DNA of 64,000 nt, taken from the NCBI RefSeq assembly GCF_900129705.1, contig NZ_FQWO01000006.1, forward strand, positions 1-64,000, in the 5' to 3' direction. Below the pieces are notes generated by a model. That model saw only the letters and a program-made list of their open reading frames with translations, was not told the origin of the DNA and searched no databases. The translations under genes and the position numbers were made by a program. Positions within the stretch are counted from its first letter, which is position 1. Every line of letters starts with the position of its first letter. This DNA is from Flavobacterium granuli. Lineage in GTDB: Bacteria; Bacteroidota; Bacteroidia; Flavobacteriales; Flavobacteriaceae. Below, in pieces: positions 45,401 to 54,293 of this stretch.

Positions 45401-46027
45401 ATGAAAGCCTCTATTGCTAAAGCCTTGTTTAAGAGTTATTCCTATCCGGAATACCGAAAAATAGTTACTGATTTGTTGCTTGAAGAAAAATCTACGGGGA
45501 ACGAACAGTCTGAAGAACTTACTAATTACAGTCACTTGAACGAGACTCGAATGAATCGTTTGGAAAAAACATTGAAAGTATCAGACGAAGTAAGTCAGAA
45601 ACTAAAATCTTTGAGAAAAGACTATCTGTGGTTAGTGATTTCTGAAGGCTGGTGTGGTGATGCTGCGCAATTATTGCCGGTTTTTAATAAAATGGCTGTT
45701 GCATCTGAGGGCAAAATTGAATTAAAAGTTGTGCTTAGAGATGAAAATCTAGAATTGATGGATTTGTTTTTGACAAATAAAGGCCGAGCCATTCCTAAAT
45801 TAATTCTCATCAACAGAGCAACAGGCGGTGCTTTGGCTCATTGGGGACCAAGACCAAAAGGAGCTTCGGATTTAATACAGAATTATAAAAAAGAACATGG
45901 CGTTGTTGATGAAAAGGCTAAAACTGATTTGCAATTGTGGTACCTTCATGACAAAGGGATTTCTACCCAGAATGAATTATTGGATATGATGCTTGATATT
46001 GATACTGTTGATGATCATGAAAAGTGA
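45401..46027 (+). CDS. Thioredoxin-family protein with single-Cys motif
   Basis: 208 residues. The centre carries LVISEGWCGDAAQLLPVFNKMA, where the second Cys of CxxC is replaced, so ordinary disulfide reduction is not expected. It is the Bacteroidota 'WCGDA' family (thioredoxin_9-like), with RAIPKLILINRATGGALAHWGPRP providing the cis-Pro. No signal peptide. Role unknown; could be a thiol sensor. It is monocistronic. Confidence 0.86.
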   Translation: MKASIAKALFKSYSYPEYRKIVTDLLLEEKSTGNEQSEELTNYSHLNETRMNRLEKTLKVSDEVSQKLKSLRKDYLWLVISEGWCGDAAQLLPVFNKMAVASEGKIELKVVLRDENLELMDLFLTNKGRAIPKLILINRATGGALAHWGPRPKGASDLIQNYKKEHGVVDEKAKTDLQLWYLHDKGISTQNELLDMMLDIDTVDDHEK

Positions 46028-46056
46028 TTGGGTTTCTTATTTTAGGTAAAATATGT

Positions 46057-46100
46057 AATAGCACTGTTGGTATAAATAGCAACAGTGCTATTGTTTTTTT
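46057..46100. terminator. Bidirectional terminator between the thioredoxin-like gene and truB
   Basis: The 13-bp perfect stem AATAGCACTGTTG / CAACAGTGCTATT has a 10-nt loop and a T run. The genes are convergent, so it can serve both. Confidence 0.85.
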
Positions 46101-46114
46101 AGGGATTTAAAAGA

Positions 46115-46813
46115 TTATTTGGATTTTAAATTCTCTTCGAAAAGCGTAACTTCTATGGCATTTTTCACGTCATAGTCGCCAATTTTAGTTCGGCGCAAAG
46201 CAGTCAGATGGGAACCGGATTGCATGGCTTTTCCAAAATCATACGCTAGGGAACGAATGTAGGTTCCTTTGCTGCAAACCACCCTGAAATCAATTTCTGG
46301 AAGCGCTATTCGGGTGATTTCAAATTCATGAATACTTGTTTTTCTGCTGGCTATTTCTACAGCAACACCAGCACGGGCATGTTCATAAAGACGAATGCCG
46401 TCTTTTTTAATGGCCGAGAAAACAGGTGGTTTTTGGTCAATTTCGCCCAAAAATTGATTCACCGTTTCGTGAATTAATACGTCATTTATATGTTCTGTTG
46501 GGAAAATTTGGTCCACTTCGGTTTCTAAATCATAAGAAGGTGTCGTAGCTCCTATGAAGAAAGTCCCGGTATATTCCTTGGCTTGTCCTTGAAGTTCAAA
46601 GATTCTTTTGGTGAATTTCCCCGTACAAATTAGCAATAAACCGGATGCTAACGGATCTAAAGTCCCGGCATGCCCAATCTTGAATTTCTTTGGAAGCCCC
46701 AGTTTGTTGATCAGCGCATATTTTATTTTGTTCACTGCCTGAAAAGAACTCCATTTTAAAGGCTTGTCAATCAGTAAAATTTGTCCGTTTAAATAGTCTT
46801 CGGGAGTTAGCAA
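46115..46813 (-). CDS. truB: tRNA pseudouridine-55 synthase
   Basis: 232 residues. The catalytic Asp lies in KIGHAGTLDPLASGLLLICTG, and LIDKPLKWSSFQAVNKIK, FDFRVVCSKGTYIRSLAYDFG-like segment and the flanking strands match TruB. It isomerises U55 in tRNA. Length is short because the C-terminal PUA domain of longer TruB proteins is missing, as usual in Bacteroidota. It is the last gene of ftsX-DUF3098-uppP-truB. Confidence 0.95.
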   Translation of the reverse strand: MLTPEDYLNGQILLIDKPLKWSSFQAVNKIKYALINKLGLPKKFKIGHAGTLDPLASGLLLICTGKFTKRIFELQGQAKEYTGTFFIGATTPSYDLETEVDQIFPTEHINDVLIHETVNQFLGEIDQKPPVFSAIKKDGIRLYEHARAGVAVEIASRKTSIHEFEITRIALPEIDFRVVCSKGTYIRSLAYDFGKAMQSGSHLTALRRTKIGDYDVKNAIEVTLFEENLKSK

Positions 46814-46819
46814 GGGGAT

Positions 46820-47629
46820 TTATTTTAGGTATGTGAAATAGATAAGTAAAAAAGAACCAACAATGATTCGATACCAACCCCAAGGTTTGAAGCCGTATTT
46901 TTTGATAATTTCAATAAAAAATTTAATGGCCAAAACCGCCACAATAAAGGCAATTACGTTTCCAATTAGAAACATTTTAATATTCTCATCGGATTTTAAG
47001 ATGAGTTCATAGCCTTTCATTTGGGAGCTTTCATAGGTTTTTAAAAAAACCGAATAACAGGTTACCGCCAGCATGGTGGGAACCGCTAGGAAAAAAGAGA
47101 ATTCGGCTGCGGCATGACGGCTTAGTCCTTGTTGCATTCCGCCAATGATGGATGCTGCTGATCTGCTTGTTCCGGGCATCATAGCCAGGCATTGCCAAAA
47201 CCCAATGCTTACAGCTTTTTTTATCGTGATGTCTTCTTCTCGGTCAACAGTTGGATTTTGAAAATGACGGTCAATAAAAAGCAAGATGATTCCACCAAGG
47301 ATTAATACAATAGCAATAGGAATCGGATTACCCAGAACGGCTTCGATTTTGTCATCGAATAGTTTTCCTAGTGCCAAAGCTGGAATGACCGCTGCGGCCA
47401 ATTTAATATAGAAATTGAATTTAGAAAAGTCGAAAAACTTCTTCCAATAAAGAGCGACTACCGCCAAAATGGCTCCAAATTGAATGGAAACCTGAAAAAG
47501 TTTGACGAAATCATCTTCTTGGATACCAAAGTAAGAGCTGACAAATACCATGTGGCCAGTTGAGGAAACAGGAAGATATTCAGTCAATCCTTCGATAATT
47601 GCAATTAAAAACGCTTGTAATGTATTCAT
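46820..47629 (-). CDS. uppP: Undecaprenyl-diphosphatase
   Basis: 269 residues with about eight membrane helices. BacA/UppP signatures: AIIEGLTEYLPVSSTGHMVF at the N-terminus (catalytic Glu and Ser) and CLAMMPGTSRSAASIIGGM in the middle (PGxSRSxxT-like). It dephosphorylates undecaprenyl diphosphate to recycle the lipid carrier. The start immediately follows the DUF3098 stop region (1 bp between). Confidence 0.96.
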   Translation of the reverse strand: MNTLQAFLIAIIEGLTEYLPVSSTGHMVFVSSYFGIQEDDFVKLFQVSIQFGAILAVVALYWKKFFDFSKFNFYIKLAAAVIPALALGKLFDDKIEAVLGNPIPIAIVLILGGIILLFIDRHFQNPTVDREEDITIKKAVSIGFWQCLAMMPGTSRSAASIIGGMQQGLSRHAAAEFSFFLAVPTMLAVTCYSVFLKTYESSQMKGYELILKSDENIKMFLIGNVIAFIVAVLAIKFFIEIIKKYGFKPWGWYRIIVGSFLLIYFTYLK

Positions 47630-47872
47630 TTATGCTTTGTTGGGATTCTTTAGTATGGCATAAACAGTGATTCCAAAACCAATTAAAACGGTAGTGGGAG
47701 CCAAACGAATTCTTCTGAAACTGAAGATCGCATCGCTGTATACATTAGGATCATCACTTCCTCCTCCAGACATTAGAATAAATCCTAGAGCAATTACGCC
47801 AATCCCAATCAATAGAATTTTGTAATTTATTTTTCCGAAAAGGAATTCGTGTTTTGGGTTGTTGTTTTTCAT
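47630..47872 (-). CDS. DUF3098 small membrane protein
   Basis: 80 residues with two membrane segments (ILLIGIGVIALGFILMSGGG and TVLIGFGITVYAIL) and a conserved loop SGGGSDDPNVYSDAIFSFRRIRLAP, the DUF3098 family pattern. It sits between ftsX and uppP, its usual place in Bacteroidota, which suggests a role in cell-wall growth or division. Function not established. Confidence 0.9.
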   Translation of the reverse strand: MKNNNPKHEFLFGKINYKILLIGIGVIALGFILMSGGGSDDPNVYSDAIFSFRRIRLAPTTVLIGFGITVYAILKNPNKA

Positions 47873-47907
47873 TGATGCTGAATTATAATGTCTTTTTAAA
47901 ATCCTAA

Positions 47908-48783
47908 TTAATATAAATCGTCAGTTCTTAAGTTTAAGAATCGTTGAGTGGCAAAATGAGTGCTCAACCAAGTGATTAAAATTCCGATTCCAAAAACCGC
48001 CAGTAAAACCAAAAGAATCAATATTTTATCGTCAAGGATTCCCAGATCAGGGAAACTGGTTTCTACATAAATCAATAAACCAATCAATGCCAAGATGGCT
48101 AAACCGGATCCTATCATTCCTAATTTGATGCTGCGCATTACAAAAGGTTTTCTAATGAATGTTTTTGTAGCACCCACCATTTGCATGGTTTTAATGATGA
48201 AGCGGTTAGAATGAATAGACAAACGCAAGGAGCTGTTGATTAATAAAACGGCTATGAAAGTAAGGAATCCGCTGATGATTAAAATCCACATACTCACTTT
48301 CTTGATGTTGTCATTTACCAGATTTACTAATTGTTTGTCGTACACAATATCAGCGATCATAGGATTTGTTCGCAGTTGTTTTTCAATTTTTGCAATACTG
48401 TCTTTAACGACATAATCAGCTTTCAAGTGAATGTCGTAAGAATTTTGCAAAGGGTTTTCGCCCAGAAAGGTCATGAAATCCTCGCCTATGATATCCGTAT
48501 GCTGTTTTGCGGCAGCTTCTTTGGAAACATACACATTCGACTTGGCATAAGGAGCAATTTTAAGTTGTTCTCCAAAAGCTTTTAGGATAGTGTCATTGGC
48601 CTCGTTCTTGAAAAAGACTGTCATGGCAATTTTTTCTTTAAAATCGTCAGCCAGTTTTTTCGAATTTATAATGAAAAGGCCTAATACGCCCAGTAAAAAT
48701 AAAACCAAGAATACACTTAGTACCACCGAAAAATAAGAGGAAATTAACCTGCGTTTTTGAAACTTATCAAATGAAGAACTCAT
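47908..48783 (-). CDS. ftsX: Cell-division permease FtsX
   Basis: 291 residues with four membrane helices: one near the N-terminus (FSVVLSVFLVLFLLGVLGLFII), a ~110-residue periplasmic domain, then three C-terminal helices (from VSMWILIISGFLTFIAVLLI). NRFIIKTMQMVGATKTFIRKPFV is the conserved loop of the permease domain. FtsX with FtsE controls septal peptidoglycan hydrolases. ftsE is not in the window. Confidence 0.94.
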   Translation of the reverse strand: MSSSFDKFQKRRLISSYFSVVLSVFLVLFLLGVLGLFIINSKKLADDFKEKIAMTVFFKNEANDTILKAFGEQLKIAPYAKSNVYVSKEAAAKQHTDIIGEDFMTFLGENPLQNSYDIHLKADYVVKDSIAKIEKQLRTNPMIADIVYDKQLVNLVNDNIKKVSMWILIISGFLTFIAVLLINSSLRLSIHSNRFIIKTMQMVGATKTFIRKPFVMRSIKLGMIGSGLAILALIGLLIYVETSFPDLGILDDKILILLVLLAVFGIGILITWLSTHFATQRFLNLRTDDLY

Positions 48784-48852
48784 AGTTTATTTTAATTATG
48801 GGGTAAAAATAATAAAGAATTTCTTTATTTAAAGTTAATAACGCTCAAAGTT

Positions 48853-48881
48853 TTGACTTTCGTACAATAAACGTAAATTTG
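48853..48881 (+). promoter_or_regulatory. Complete leuS promoter (TTG-N18-TAAATTTG)
   Basis: TTG at 48853-48855 and TAAATTTG at 48874-48881 are 18 bp apart, the best full match to the Bacteroidota sigma factor consensus in the window. It leaves a leader of about 110 nt before the leuS ATG. The leader contains a small GTCGG/CCGAT-type hairpin near 48899 but no recognised riboswitch. Confidence 0.75.
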
Positions 48882-48999
48882 CCGCTTGATAATTCATTGT
48901 CGGAAAACCGATACGGCTTTGTCACTTTGCAACTTTGAACCTAATGGGAGGCTGTAGTTTAGCACAAGCTGATTCCATAAAAAACATATTTTAAAGAGA

Positions 49000-51873
49000 A
49001 TGAAATACAATCCGAACGAAGTAGAAGCCAAATGGCAAAAGTATTGGGCAGAAAATCAAACTTTTGCTGCATCAAATAATTCTGAAAAACCAAAGCACTA
49101 TGTTTTGGACATGTTTCCTTATCCTTCCGGTGCGGGACTGCATGTAGGGCATCCGCTGGGTTACATTGCTTCGGATGTGTATGCAAGATACAAAAGACAT
49201 CAAGGTTTTAATGTATTGCACCCAATGGGTTACGACAGTTTTGGCTTACCAGCGGAGCAATACGCCATCCAAACAGGACAGCGACCTGAAGATACGACTC
49301 GTGTAAATATTGATGGTGGATTTGATAAAGAAGGAAATGCCATTGCAGGATACAGAAAGCAATTGGATAAAATAGGATTTTCATTCGATTGGGCACGTGA
49401 AGTGCGAACTTCAAACCCGGATTATTACAAACACACCCAATGGATTTTTATCCAATTATTTAATTCTTGGTACAATAAAAACAGCGATAAGGCAGAGGAT
49501 ATTTCGACTTTAATTTCCATTTTCGAAAAAGAAGGAAATGCAACCGTAAATGCCGTTTGCGATGACAACATAGAAAATTTCTCGGCTGTTGAATGGAACG
49601 CTTTCGCAAAAGAGCAACAGGAGAAAATTTTGTTGCAATACCGTTTGACTTATTTAGCAGAGACCGAAGTGAATTGGTGTCCGGGATTAGGAACGGTTTT
49701 GGCCAATGACGAAATCGTAAACGGAGTTTCGGAGCGTGGGGGTTATGCAGTTATTCGAAAAAAAATGACCCAATGGAGCATGCGAATTTCGGCTTATGCG
49801 GAACGTTTGTTACTGGGTTTAAATGATATCGATTGGAGCGAAAGCATTAAGGAAAGTCAGAGAAACTGGATTGGAAAATCAGTAGGAGCGATGGTTTCTT
49901 TTAATGTCATTGCGAACGAAGTGAAGCAATCTCATGTTATTGATGTTTTCACAACGCGTCCTGATACTATTTTTGGTGTGACCTTCATGACTTTGGCGCC
50001 AGAACACGAATTGGTGGCTCAAATCACGACTGCTGAACAAAAAGCGGCTGTTGAAGCTTATATCGAAAAAACGGCAAAACGTTCCGAAAGAGAGCGTATG
50101 GCGGATGTAAAAACAATCTCGGGCGTATTTACCGGAGCGTATGCAGAACATCCCTTTACTAAAGAATCCATTCCGGTTTGGATTGGAGATTATGTTCTCG
50201 CAGGTTATGGAACAGGCGCGGTGATGGCAGTTCCTTGCGGAGATGAAAGAGATTATGCTTTTGCGAATTTCTTTAAAGGTCAAAACGGCATGCAGGAAAT
50301 CAAAAATATTTTTGATAAAGATATTTCAGAAGCTGCTTTTGGAGCCAAAGAAGGTTTTCAACTAGTAGATTCTGATTTCCTAAATGGCATGAATTATAAG
50401 GAAGCGACCAAAAAAGTCATTGAAGAACTGGAAAAATTAAATCAAGGAAAAGGAAAGACGAATTACCGCTTGCGTGATGCTGTTTTCTCTCGTCAACGTT
50501 ATTGGGGAGAACCCTTTCCGGTGTATTATGTGAATGGTTTGCCACAAATGATTGATGCGAAACATTTACCTATTATCTTACCCGAAGTAGAAAAATATTT
50601 ACCAACCGAAGACGGTTTGCCACCTTTAGGAAATGCCGTAGTTTGGGCTTGGGACAGCGTAAATAACAAAGTGGTTGAAACAAGTTTGGTTGATAACACC
50701 ACTATTTTTCCATTAGAATTGAACACCATGCCAGGTTGGGCAGGAAGTTCATTTTACTGGATGCGCTATATGGATCCGCATAACGAAAATGAATTTGCCA
50801 GCAAGGAAGCTTTGAAATATTGGGAAAGTGTGGATTTATACATTGGTGGAAATGAACATGCGACAGGTCACTTGTTGTATTCCCGTTTTTGGAATAAATT
50901 CTTAAAAGACAAAGGTTTTGCACCTACCGAAGAACCCTTCAAAAAACTGATCAATCAGGGAATGATCTTGGGAATGAGTGCGTTTGTCTATAGGTTAGAA
51001 GGAACGAATACTTTCATTTCTAAAAATAAAATCGAAGGACAAAACGTACAGCCTATTCATACAGATGTCAATTTCGTAAATGCATCGGATGAACTAGATA
51101 TTGAAAAATTCAAGAACTTTAGAGAGGATTACAAAAATGCCGAATTCATTTTAGATGATAACGGCAAATACATTGTAGGTCGCGAAGTCGAGAAAATGTC
51201 GAAATCCAAATACAATGTGGTAACTCCGGATACAATTTGTGAAGAATACGGTGCAGATACCTTGCGTTTGTACGAAATGTTCTTAGGACCATTGGAACAA
51301 GCAAAACCTTGGAATACGGCAGGAATTTCGGGAGTATTTGGTTTCTTGAAAAAACTGTGTCGTTTGTATTTTGATGATAATGGTTTGATTGTTACTGATG
51401 AAGAACCAACAAAAGATAACCTGAAATCGCTGCACAAAACCATCAAGAAAGTGGCGGATGATATCGAGAATTTCTCTTTCAATACCTCTGTTTCACAATT
51501 TATGATTTGTGTGAATGAATTATCTGCTCAAGGCTGTCATTCAAGATCGATTTTGGAACCATTGGCAGTTGTTATTTCGCCTTATGCGCCACACATAGCC
51601 GAAGAATTGTGGAGTTTGTTAGGAAATTCAGGATCAATCGCTACGGTGCCTTTTCCGGTTTTTGAGCCAAAACATCTAGTAGAAAGCAGCAAGGAATATC
51701 CGGTTTCTTTCAATGGGAAAATGCGTTTTACCATCGAATTGCCTTTGGATTTAACCAAAGAGAAAATCGAGGAAATCATCATGAAAGACGAAAGAACAAT
51801 AAAACAATTAGACGGTAGAACACCGAATAAAGTAATTATTGTTCCTGGAAAAATCATCAATTTGGTGGGTTAA
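49000..51873 (+). CDS. leuS: Leucine-tRNA ligase
   Basis: 957 residues. Class I motifs: MFPYPSGAGLHVGHPLGYIA (HIGH region) and REVEKMSKSKYNVVTPD (KMSKS). The editing domain begins after GRNWIGKSVGAMVSFNV-type sequence and contains TTRPDTIFGVTFMTLAPEHEL and GTGAVMAVPCGDERDYAF. Just before TTRPDT the coding sequence includes a repeat half-site at 49906-49935, translated VIANEVKQSH, where other LeuRS proteins have a short polar turn. Reading frame and all motifs are intact, so the enzyme should be functional. Confidence 0.97.
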   Translation: MKYNPNEVEAKWQKYWAENQTFAASNNSEKPKHYVLDMFPYPSGAGLHVGHPLGYIASDVYARYKRHQGFNVLHPMGYDSFGLPAEQYAIQTGQRPEDTTRVNIDGGFDKEGNAIAGYRKQLDKIGFSFDWAREVRTSNPDYYKHTQWIFIQLFNSWYNKNSDKAEDISTLISIFEKEGNATVNAVCDDNIENFSAVEWNAFAKEQQEKILLQYRLTYLAETEVNWCPGLGTVLANDEIVNGVSERGGYAVIRKKMTQWSMRISAYAERLLLGLNDIDWSESIKESQRNWIGKSVGAMVSFNVIANEVKQSHVIDVFTTRPDTIFGVTFMTLAPEHELVAQITTAEQKAAVEAYIEKTAKRSERERMADVKTISGVFTGAYAEHPFTKESIPVWIGDYVLAGYGTGAVMAVPCGDERDYAFANFFKGQNGMQEIKNIFDKDISEAAFGAKEGFQLVDSDFLNGMNYKEATKKVIEELEKLNQGKGKTNYRLRDAVFSRQRYWGEPFPVYYVNGLPQMIDAKHLPIILPEVEKYLPTEDGLPPLGNAVVWAWDSVNNKVVETSLVDNTTIFPLELNTMPGWAGSSFYWMRYMDPHNENEFASKEALKYWESVDLYIGGNEHATGHLLYSRFWNKFLKDKGFAPTEEPFKKLINQGMILGMSAFVYRLEGTNTFISKNKIEGQNVQPIHTDVNFVNASDELDIEKFKNFREDYKNAEFILDDNGKYIVGREVEKMSKSKYNVVTPDTICEEYGADTLRLYEMFLGPLEQAKPWNTAGISGVFGFLKKLCRLYFDDNGLIVTDEEPTKDNLKSLHKTIKKVADDIENFSFNTSVSQFMICVNELSAQGCHSRSILEPLAVVISPYAPHIAEELWSLLGNSGSIATVPFPVFEPKHLVESSKEYPVSFNGKMRFTIELPLDLTKEKIEEIIMKDERTIKQLDGRTPNKVIIVPGKIINLVG
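49906..49935 (+). repeat. Repeat half-site translated in frame inside leuS
   Basis: GTCATTGCGAACGAAGTGAA followed by GCAATCTCAT is the well-known form of a dispersed palindromic repeat arm in Bacteroidota and some other bacteria. It is read in frame as VIANEVKQSH within the start of the LeuRS editing domain. Only one arm is present. Confidence 0.65.
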
Positions 51874-51895
51874 AAATATAAAAACTACAATTTTT

Positions 51896-51937
51896 AAAAA
51901 TCCAAATTCTGACATCTGTTGGGATTTGGATTTTTTA
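51896..51937 (+). terminator. Terminator after leuS
   Basis: AAATCCAAAT (51898-51907) pairs with ATTTGGATTT (51924-51933) around a 16-nt loop, followed by T residues. Confidence 0.75.
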
Positions 51938-52029
51938 TTGGCATTAATTTAACTAATGTCAAATTGGCATTTTTTAAATTTGGTGTACAATTTGATGATT
52001 CCTTTGTAACTTTATAAAAACTAAGAAAT

Positions 52030-52716
52030 ATGGGAATGGGTTATTTAATTCTTGCAGGAGCAATTATGCTTTTTAGCTGGTTAGTTAGTTCAAGGCTAAA
52101 AAGTAAATTTGAGCAATATTCTAAATTACATTTGCAAAACGGAATGTCAGGTGCTGAAATTGCCGAGAAAATGCTGGCTGATAATGGGATTCGCGATGTT
52201 CGAGTGATCTCTACGCCGGGACGATTAACGGATCATTACAATCCTATGGATAAGACGGTGAATCTGAGTGAGGCGGTTTACAATCAGCGCAATGCTGCGG
52301 CGGCGGCTGTTGCTGCTCACGAATGTGGTCATGCGGTTCAGCATGCCGTAGGTTATGAATGGCTTACGATGCGTTCTAAGTTGGTTCCTTTTGTCAATGT
52401 GGCCTCTAGTTATATGCAATGGATTTTACTAGGAGGAATTTTGATGCTAAAAACATTTCCGGGATTATTGTTGTTCGGGATTATATTGTTTGCTGCCACG
52501 ACCTTGTTTTCGGTAATTACTTTACCGGTAGAGTATGATGCCAGTCATCGCGCCTTGGCATGGTTAGAGAATAAAAGAATGCTTACGCAACAAGAACAAG
52601 CGGGAGCAAAAGACGCCTTGAAATGGGCTGCCAGAACCTATGTGGTTGCTGCCTTAGGTTCTATTGCTACCTTATTATATTATGTTTCTATTTATATGGG
52701 AGGAAGAAGAGATTAA
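52030..52716 (+). CDS. Zinc metallopeptidase (YugP/DUF-type membrane neutral protease)
   Basis: 228 residues. One N-terminal helix (LILAGAIMLFSWLVSS), a zinc-binding HExxH in AAAAVAAHECGHAVQHAVGYEW, and three later helices (MQWILLGGILML, LLLFGIILFAATTLFSVITL, VVAALGSIATLLYYVSIYM). The NLSEAVYNQRNAAAAAVAAHE context defines the YugP family. Probably a membrane-bound protease; substrate unknown. A strong terminator follows. Confidence 0.93.
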   Translation: MGMGYLILAGAIMLFSWLVSSRLKSKFEQYSKLHLQNGMSGAEIAEKMLADNGIRDVRVISTPGRLTDHYNPMDKTVNLSEAVYNQRNAAAAAVAAHECGHAVQHAVGYEWLTMRSKLVPFVNVASSYMQWILLGGILMLKTFPGLLLFGIILFAATTLFSVITLPVEYDASHRALAWLENKRMLTQQEQAGAKDALKWAARTYVVAALGSIATLLYYVSIYMGGRRD

Positions 52717-52738
52717 ATCTTTGGGAAATTATAGCAAG

Positions 52739-52774
52739 AAACCGTCTCGTTAAGATAACGAGACGGTTTTTTTG
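52739..52774 (+). terminator. Terminator after the metallopeptidase gene
   Basis: The 14-bp perfect stem AAACCGTCTCGTTA / TAACGAGACGGTTT, loop AGA and a T run. Confidence 0.9.
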
Positions 52775-52783
52775 TTTCCATTT

Positions 52784-52857
52784 TGTCATTTCGACGAAGG
52801 AGAAATCGCAGAAAGATTTTCGGATGATGTGGTTTCTTCTTCGTCGAAATGACAAAG
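52784..52857. repeat. Palindromic dispersed repeat (TCATTTCGACGAAGGAGAAA type)
   Basis: The left arm TTGTCATTTCGACGAAGGAG (52784 onward, continuing AAATC) and the right arm TTTCTTCTTCGTCGAAATGA (ending CAAAG at 52857) are inverted copies of each other with few mismatches, around about 25 bp. This is the family of intergenic palindromes commonly seen in Flavobacteria. It lies between a terminator and the convergent Lrp gene. Confidence 0.75.
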
Positions 52858-52890
52858 TTCATAGAGGAGTCATAAAGGGATAAAATCTTT

Positions 52891-53361
52891 TTACAGTTGT
52901 ATCTGCCTGTCGATTTGTTGGTCTAATGAGATGAAGGTTTCTGTTCTGGAAACGCCTTCTATGGCTTGGATTTTAGTATTCAATAATTGCATTAAATGCT
53001 CATTGTCTCTACAGATAATCTTGATTAATATCGACCAATTCCCGGTGGTATAATGGCATTCCAAGACTTCAGGGATTTTTCGTAATTCTTTTACTGCTTC
53101 GGGATTTCTGGCGGCTTTGTCAAGATAAACACCTACAAAAGCCATGGTGTTGTATCCCAGTATTTTATGGTTTACGACAAATTTAGAGCCCGAAATCACA
53201 CCTGATTGTTCCAGTTTTCGCAATCGCTGATGAATAGCGGCTCCCGAGATTCCTATTTTATTGGCAATTTGCAGGATTGGTTTTCTGGCGTCTTCCATTA
53301 AAGATCTTAGGATTTCTTTGTCGATACCGTCAATTTCTACTGTCAGCGAGTTGATTTTCAT
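52891..53361 (-). CDS. Lrp/AsnC-family transcriptional regulator
   Basis: 156 residues from ATG 53361 (MKINSLTVEIDGIDKEIL); 17 upstream in-frame codons are leader. The N-terminal HTH is ILRSLMEDARKPILQIANKIGISGAAIHQRLRKLEQSGVI; the C-terminal RAM domain includes AFVGVYLDKAARNPEAVKEL and VLECHYTTGNWSILIKIICRD. It is an amino-acid-responsive dimeric or octameric regulator. It stands alone; targets are not visible. Confidence 0.93.
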   Translation of the reverse strand: MKINSLTVEIDGIDKEILRSLMEDARKPILQIANKIGISGAAIHQRLRKLEQSGVISGSKFVVNHKILGYNTMAFVGVYLDKAARNPEAVKELRKIPEVLECHYTTGNWSILIKIICRDNEHLMQLLNTKIQAIEGVSRTETFISLDQQIDRQIQL

Positions 53362-53473
53362 GGTTTTATTTTTGAAACTAAAAACAATAGTTTGGTTGTA
53401 AATTTTAACCAAATTTAAATAAAAATCAACAGTTTATTGGTGGATTTATAATTTTAATTAAATTTAGCTATAA

Positions 53474-53504
53474 AAAAACCATCAGCAGAACTGATGGTTT
53501 TTTA
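53474..53504 (-). terminator. Terminator after hemD
   Basis: AAACCATCAG / CTGATGGTTT with loop CAGAA, flanked by A and T runs, just past the hemD stop on the minus strand. Confidence 0.85.
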
Positions 53505-53531
53505 TGATTTAACTTGAAACAGAATTAAGGA

Positions 53532-54281
53532 TTATTTTCCTTTATTGGCTTCATTGATGTATTTTTCTAACGCCATTGTCATCGAAGGAGTTTCTGGAGT
53601 TGGAGCAAGAATATCAATTCTTAATCCGTGATCTAAAGCTTCTTTTTGAGTTGAGCTTCCAAAAACAGCGATTCTGGTGTTGTTTTGTTTGAAATCCGGG
53701 AAATTTTTGAACAAAGATTTTATTCCCGTTGGGCTGAAAAACGCTAAAATATCATAATAAACGTCGGCCAAATCAGAAAGATCGCTCATCACTGTTTTGT
53801 AAAAGATCGCCTGAGTCCAGTCCACTTTTAATCCGTTAAGAGTAATTGGCGCATCTGCATTCAATTGATCTGAAGCGGGCAAAAGGAATTTTTCGTCTTT
53901 GTATTTTTTGATCAACGGTGATAAATCGGCAAAATCCTTAGCTCCAACGTAAATTTTACGTTTTCTGTACACCACATATTTTTGTAGGTAAAAAGCAACT
54001 GCTTCTGATTGACAAAAATACTTTAATCCTTCGGGAATTTTGAAGCGCATTTCATCAGCGACTCTGAAAAAATGATCTACCGCGTTTCTGCTCGTTAAAA
54101 TAATTGCAGTATAATGATTAAGATCGATTTTTTGAAGTCTAATCTCTTTGGCATTAACTCCTTCTATGTGGATAAAAGGTCTGAAATCAATTTTAACTTT
54201 ATGCTTTTGTTGGAGCTCAAAGTAAGGAGAATTTTCCACTTTAGGCTCGGGTTGTGACACCAAAATTGTTTTCACTTTCAT
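53532..54281 (-). CDS. hemD: Uroporphyrinogen-III synthase
   Basis: 249 residues with the two-domain HemD fold: KTILVSQPEPKVENSPYFEL at the start, AIILTSRNAVDHFFRVADEM between domains, ILAFFSPTGIKSLFKNFPDF and RIAVFGSSTQKEALDHGLRIDI near the end. Sequence conservation is low in this family, but the S/T-rich substrate positions and length fit. It closes hydroxymethylbilane to uroporphyrinogen III in heme synthesis. DUF4271 precedes it by 12 bp. Confidence 0.9.
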   Translation of the reverse strand: MKVKTILVSQPEPKVENSPYFELQQKHKVKIDFRPFIHIEGVNAKEIRLQKIDLNHYTAIILTSRNAVDHFFRVADEMRFKIPEGLKYFCQSEAVAFYLQKYVVYRKRKIYVGAKDFADLSPLIKKYKDEKFLLPASDQLNADAPITLNGLKVDWTQAIFYKTVMSDLSDLADVYYDILAFFSPTGIKSLFKNFPDFKQNNTRIAVFGSSTQKEALDHGLRIDILAPTPETPSMTMALEKYINEANKGK

Positions 54282-54293
54282 ATTTTAACTTTT

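Noticed and set aside
48882..48999. T-box leader for leuS
   Set aside because: No T-box consensus or specifier stem-loop is visible, and T-boxes are not known in this phylum.
49879..50283. 134-codon minus-strand ORF inside leuS
   Set aside because: Shadow frame of a highly conserved essential gene with no domain or start context of its own.
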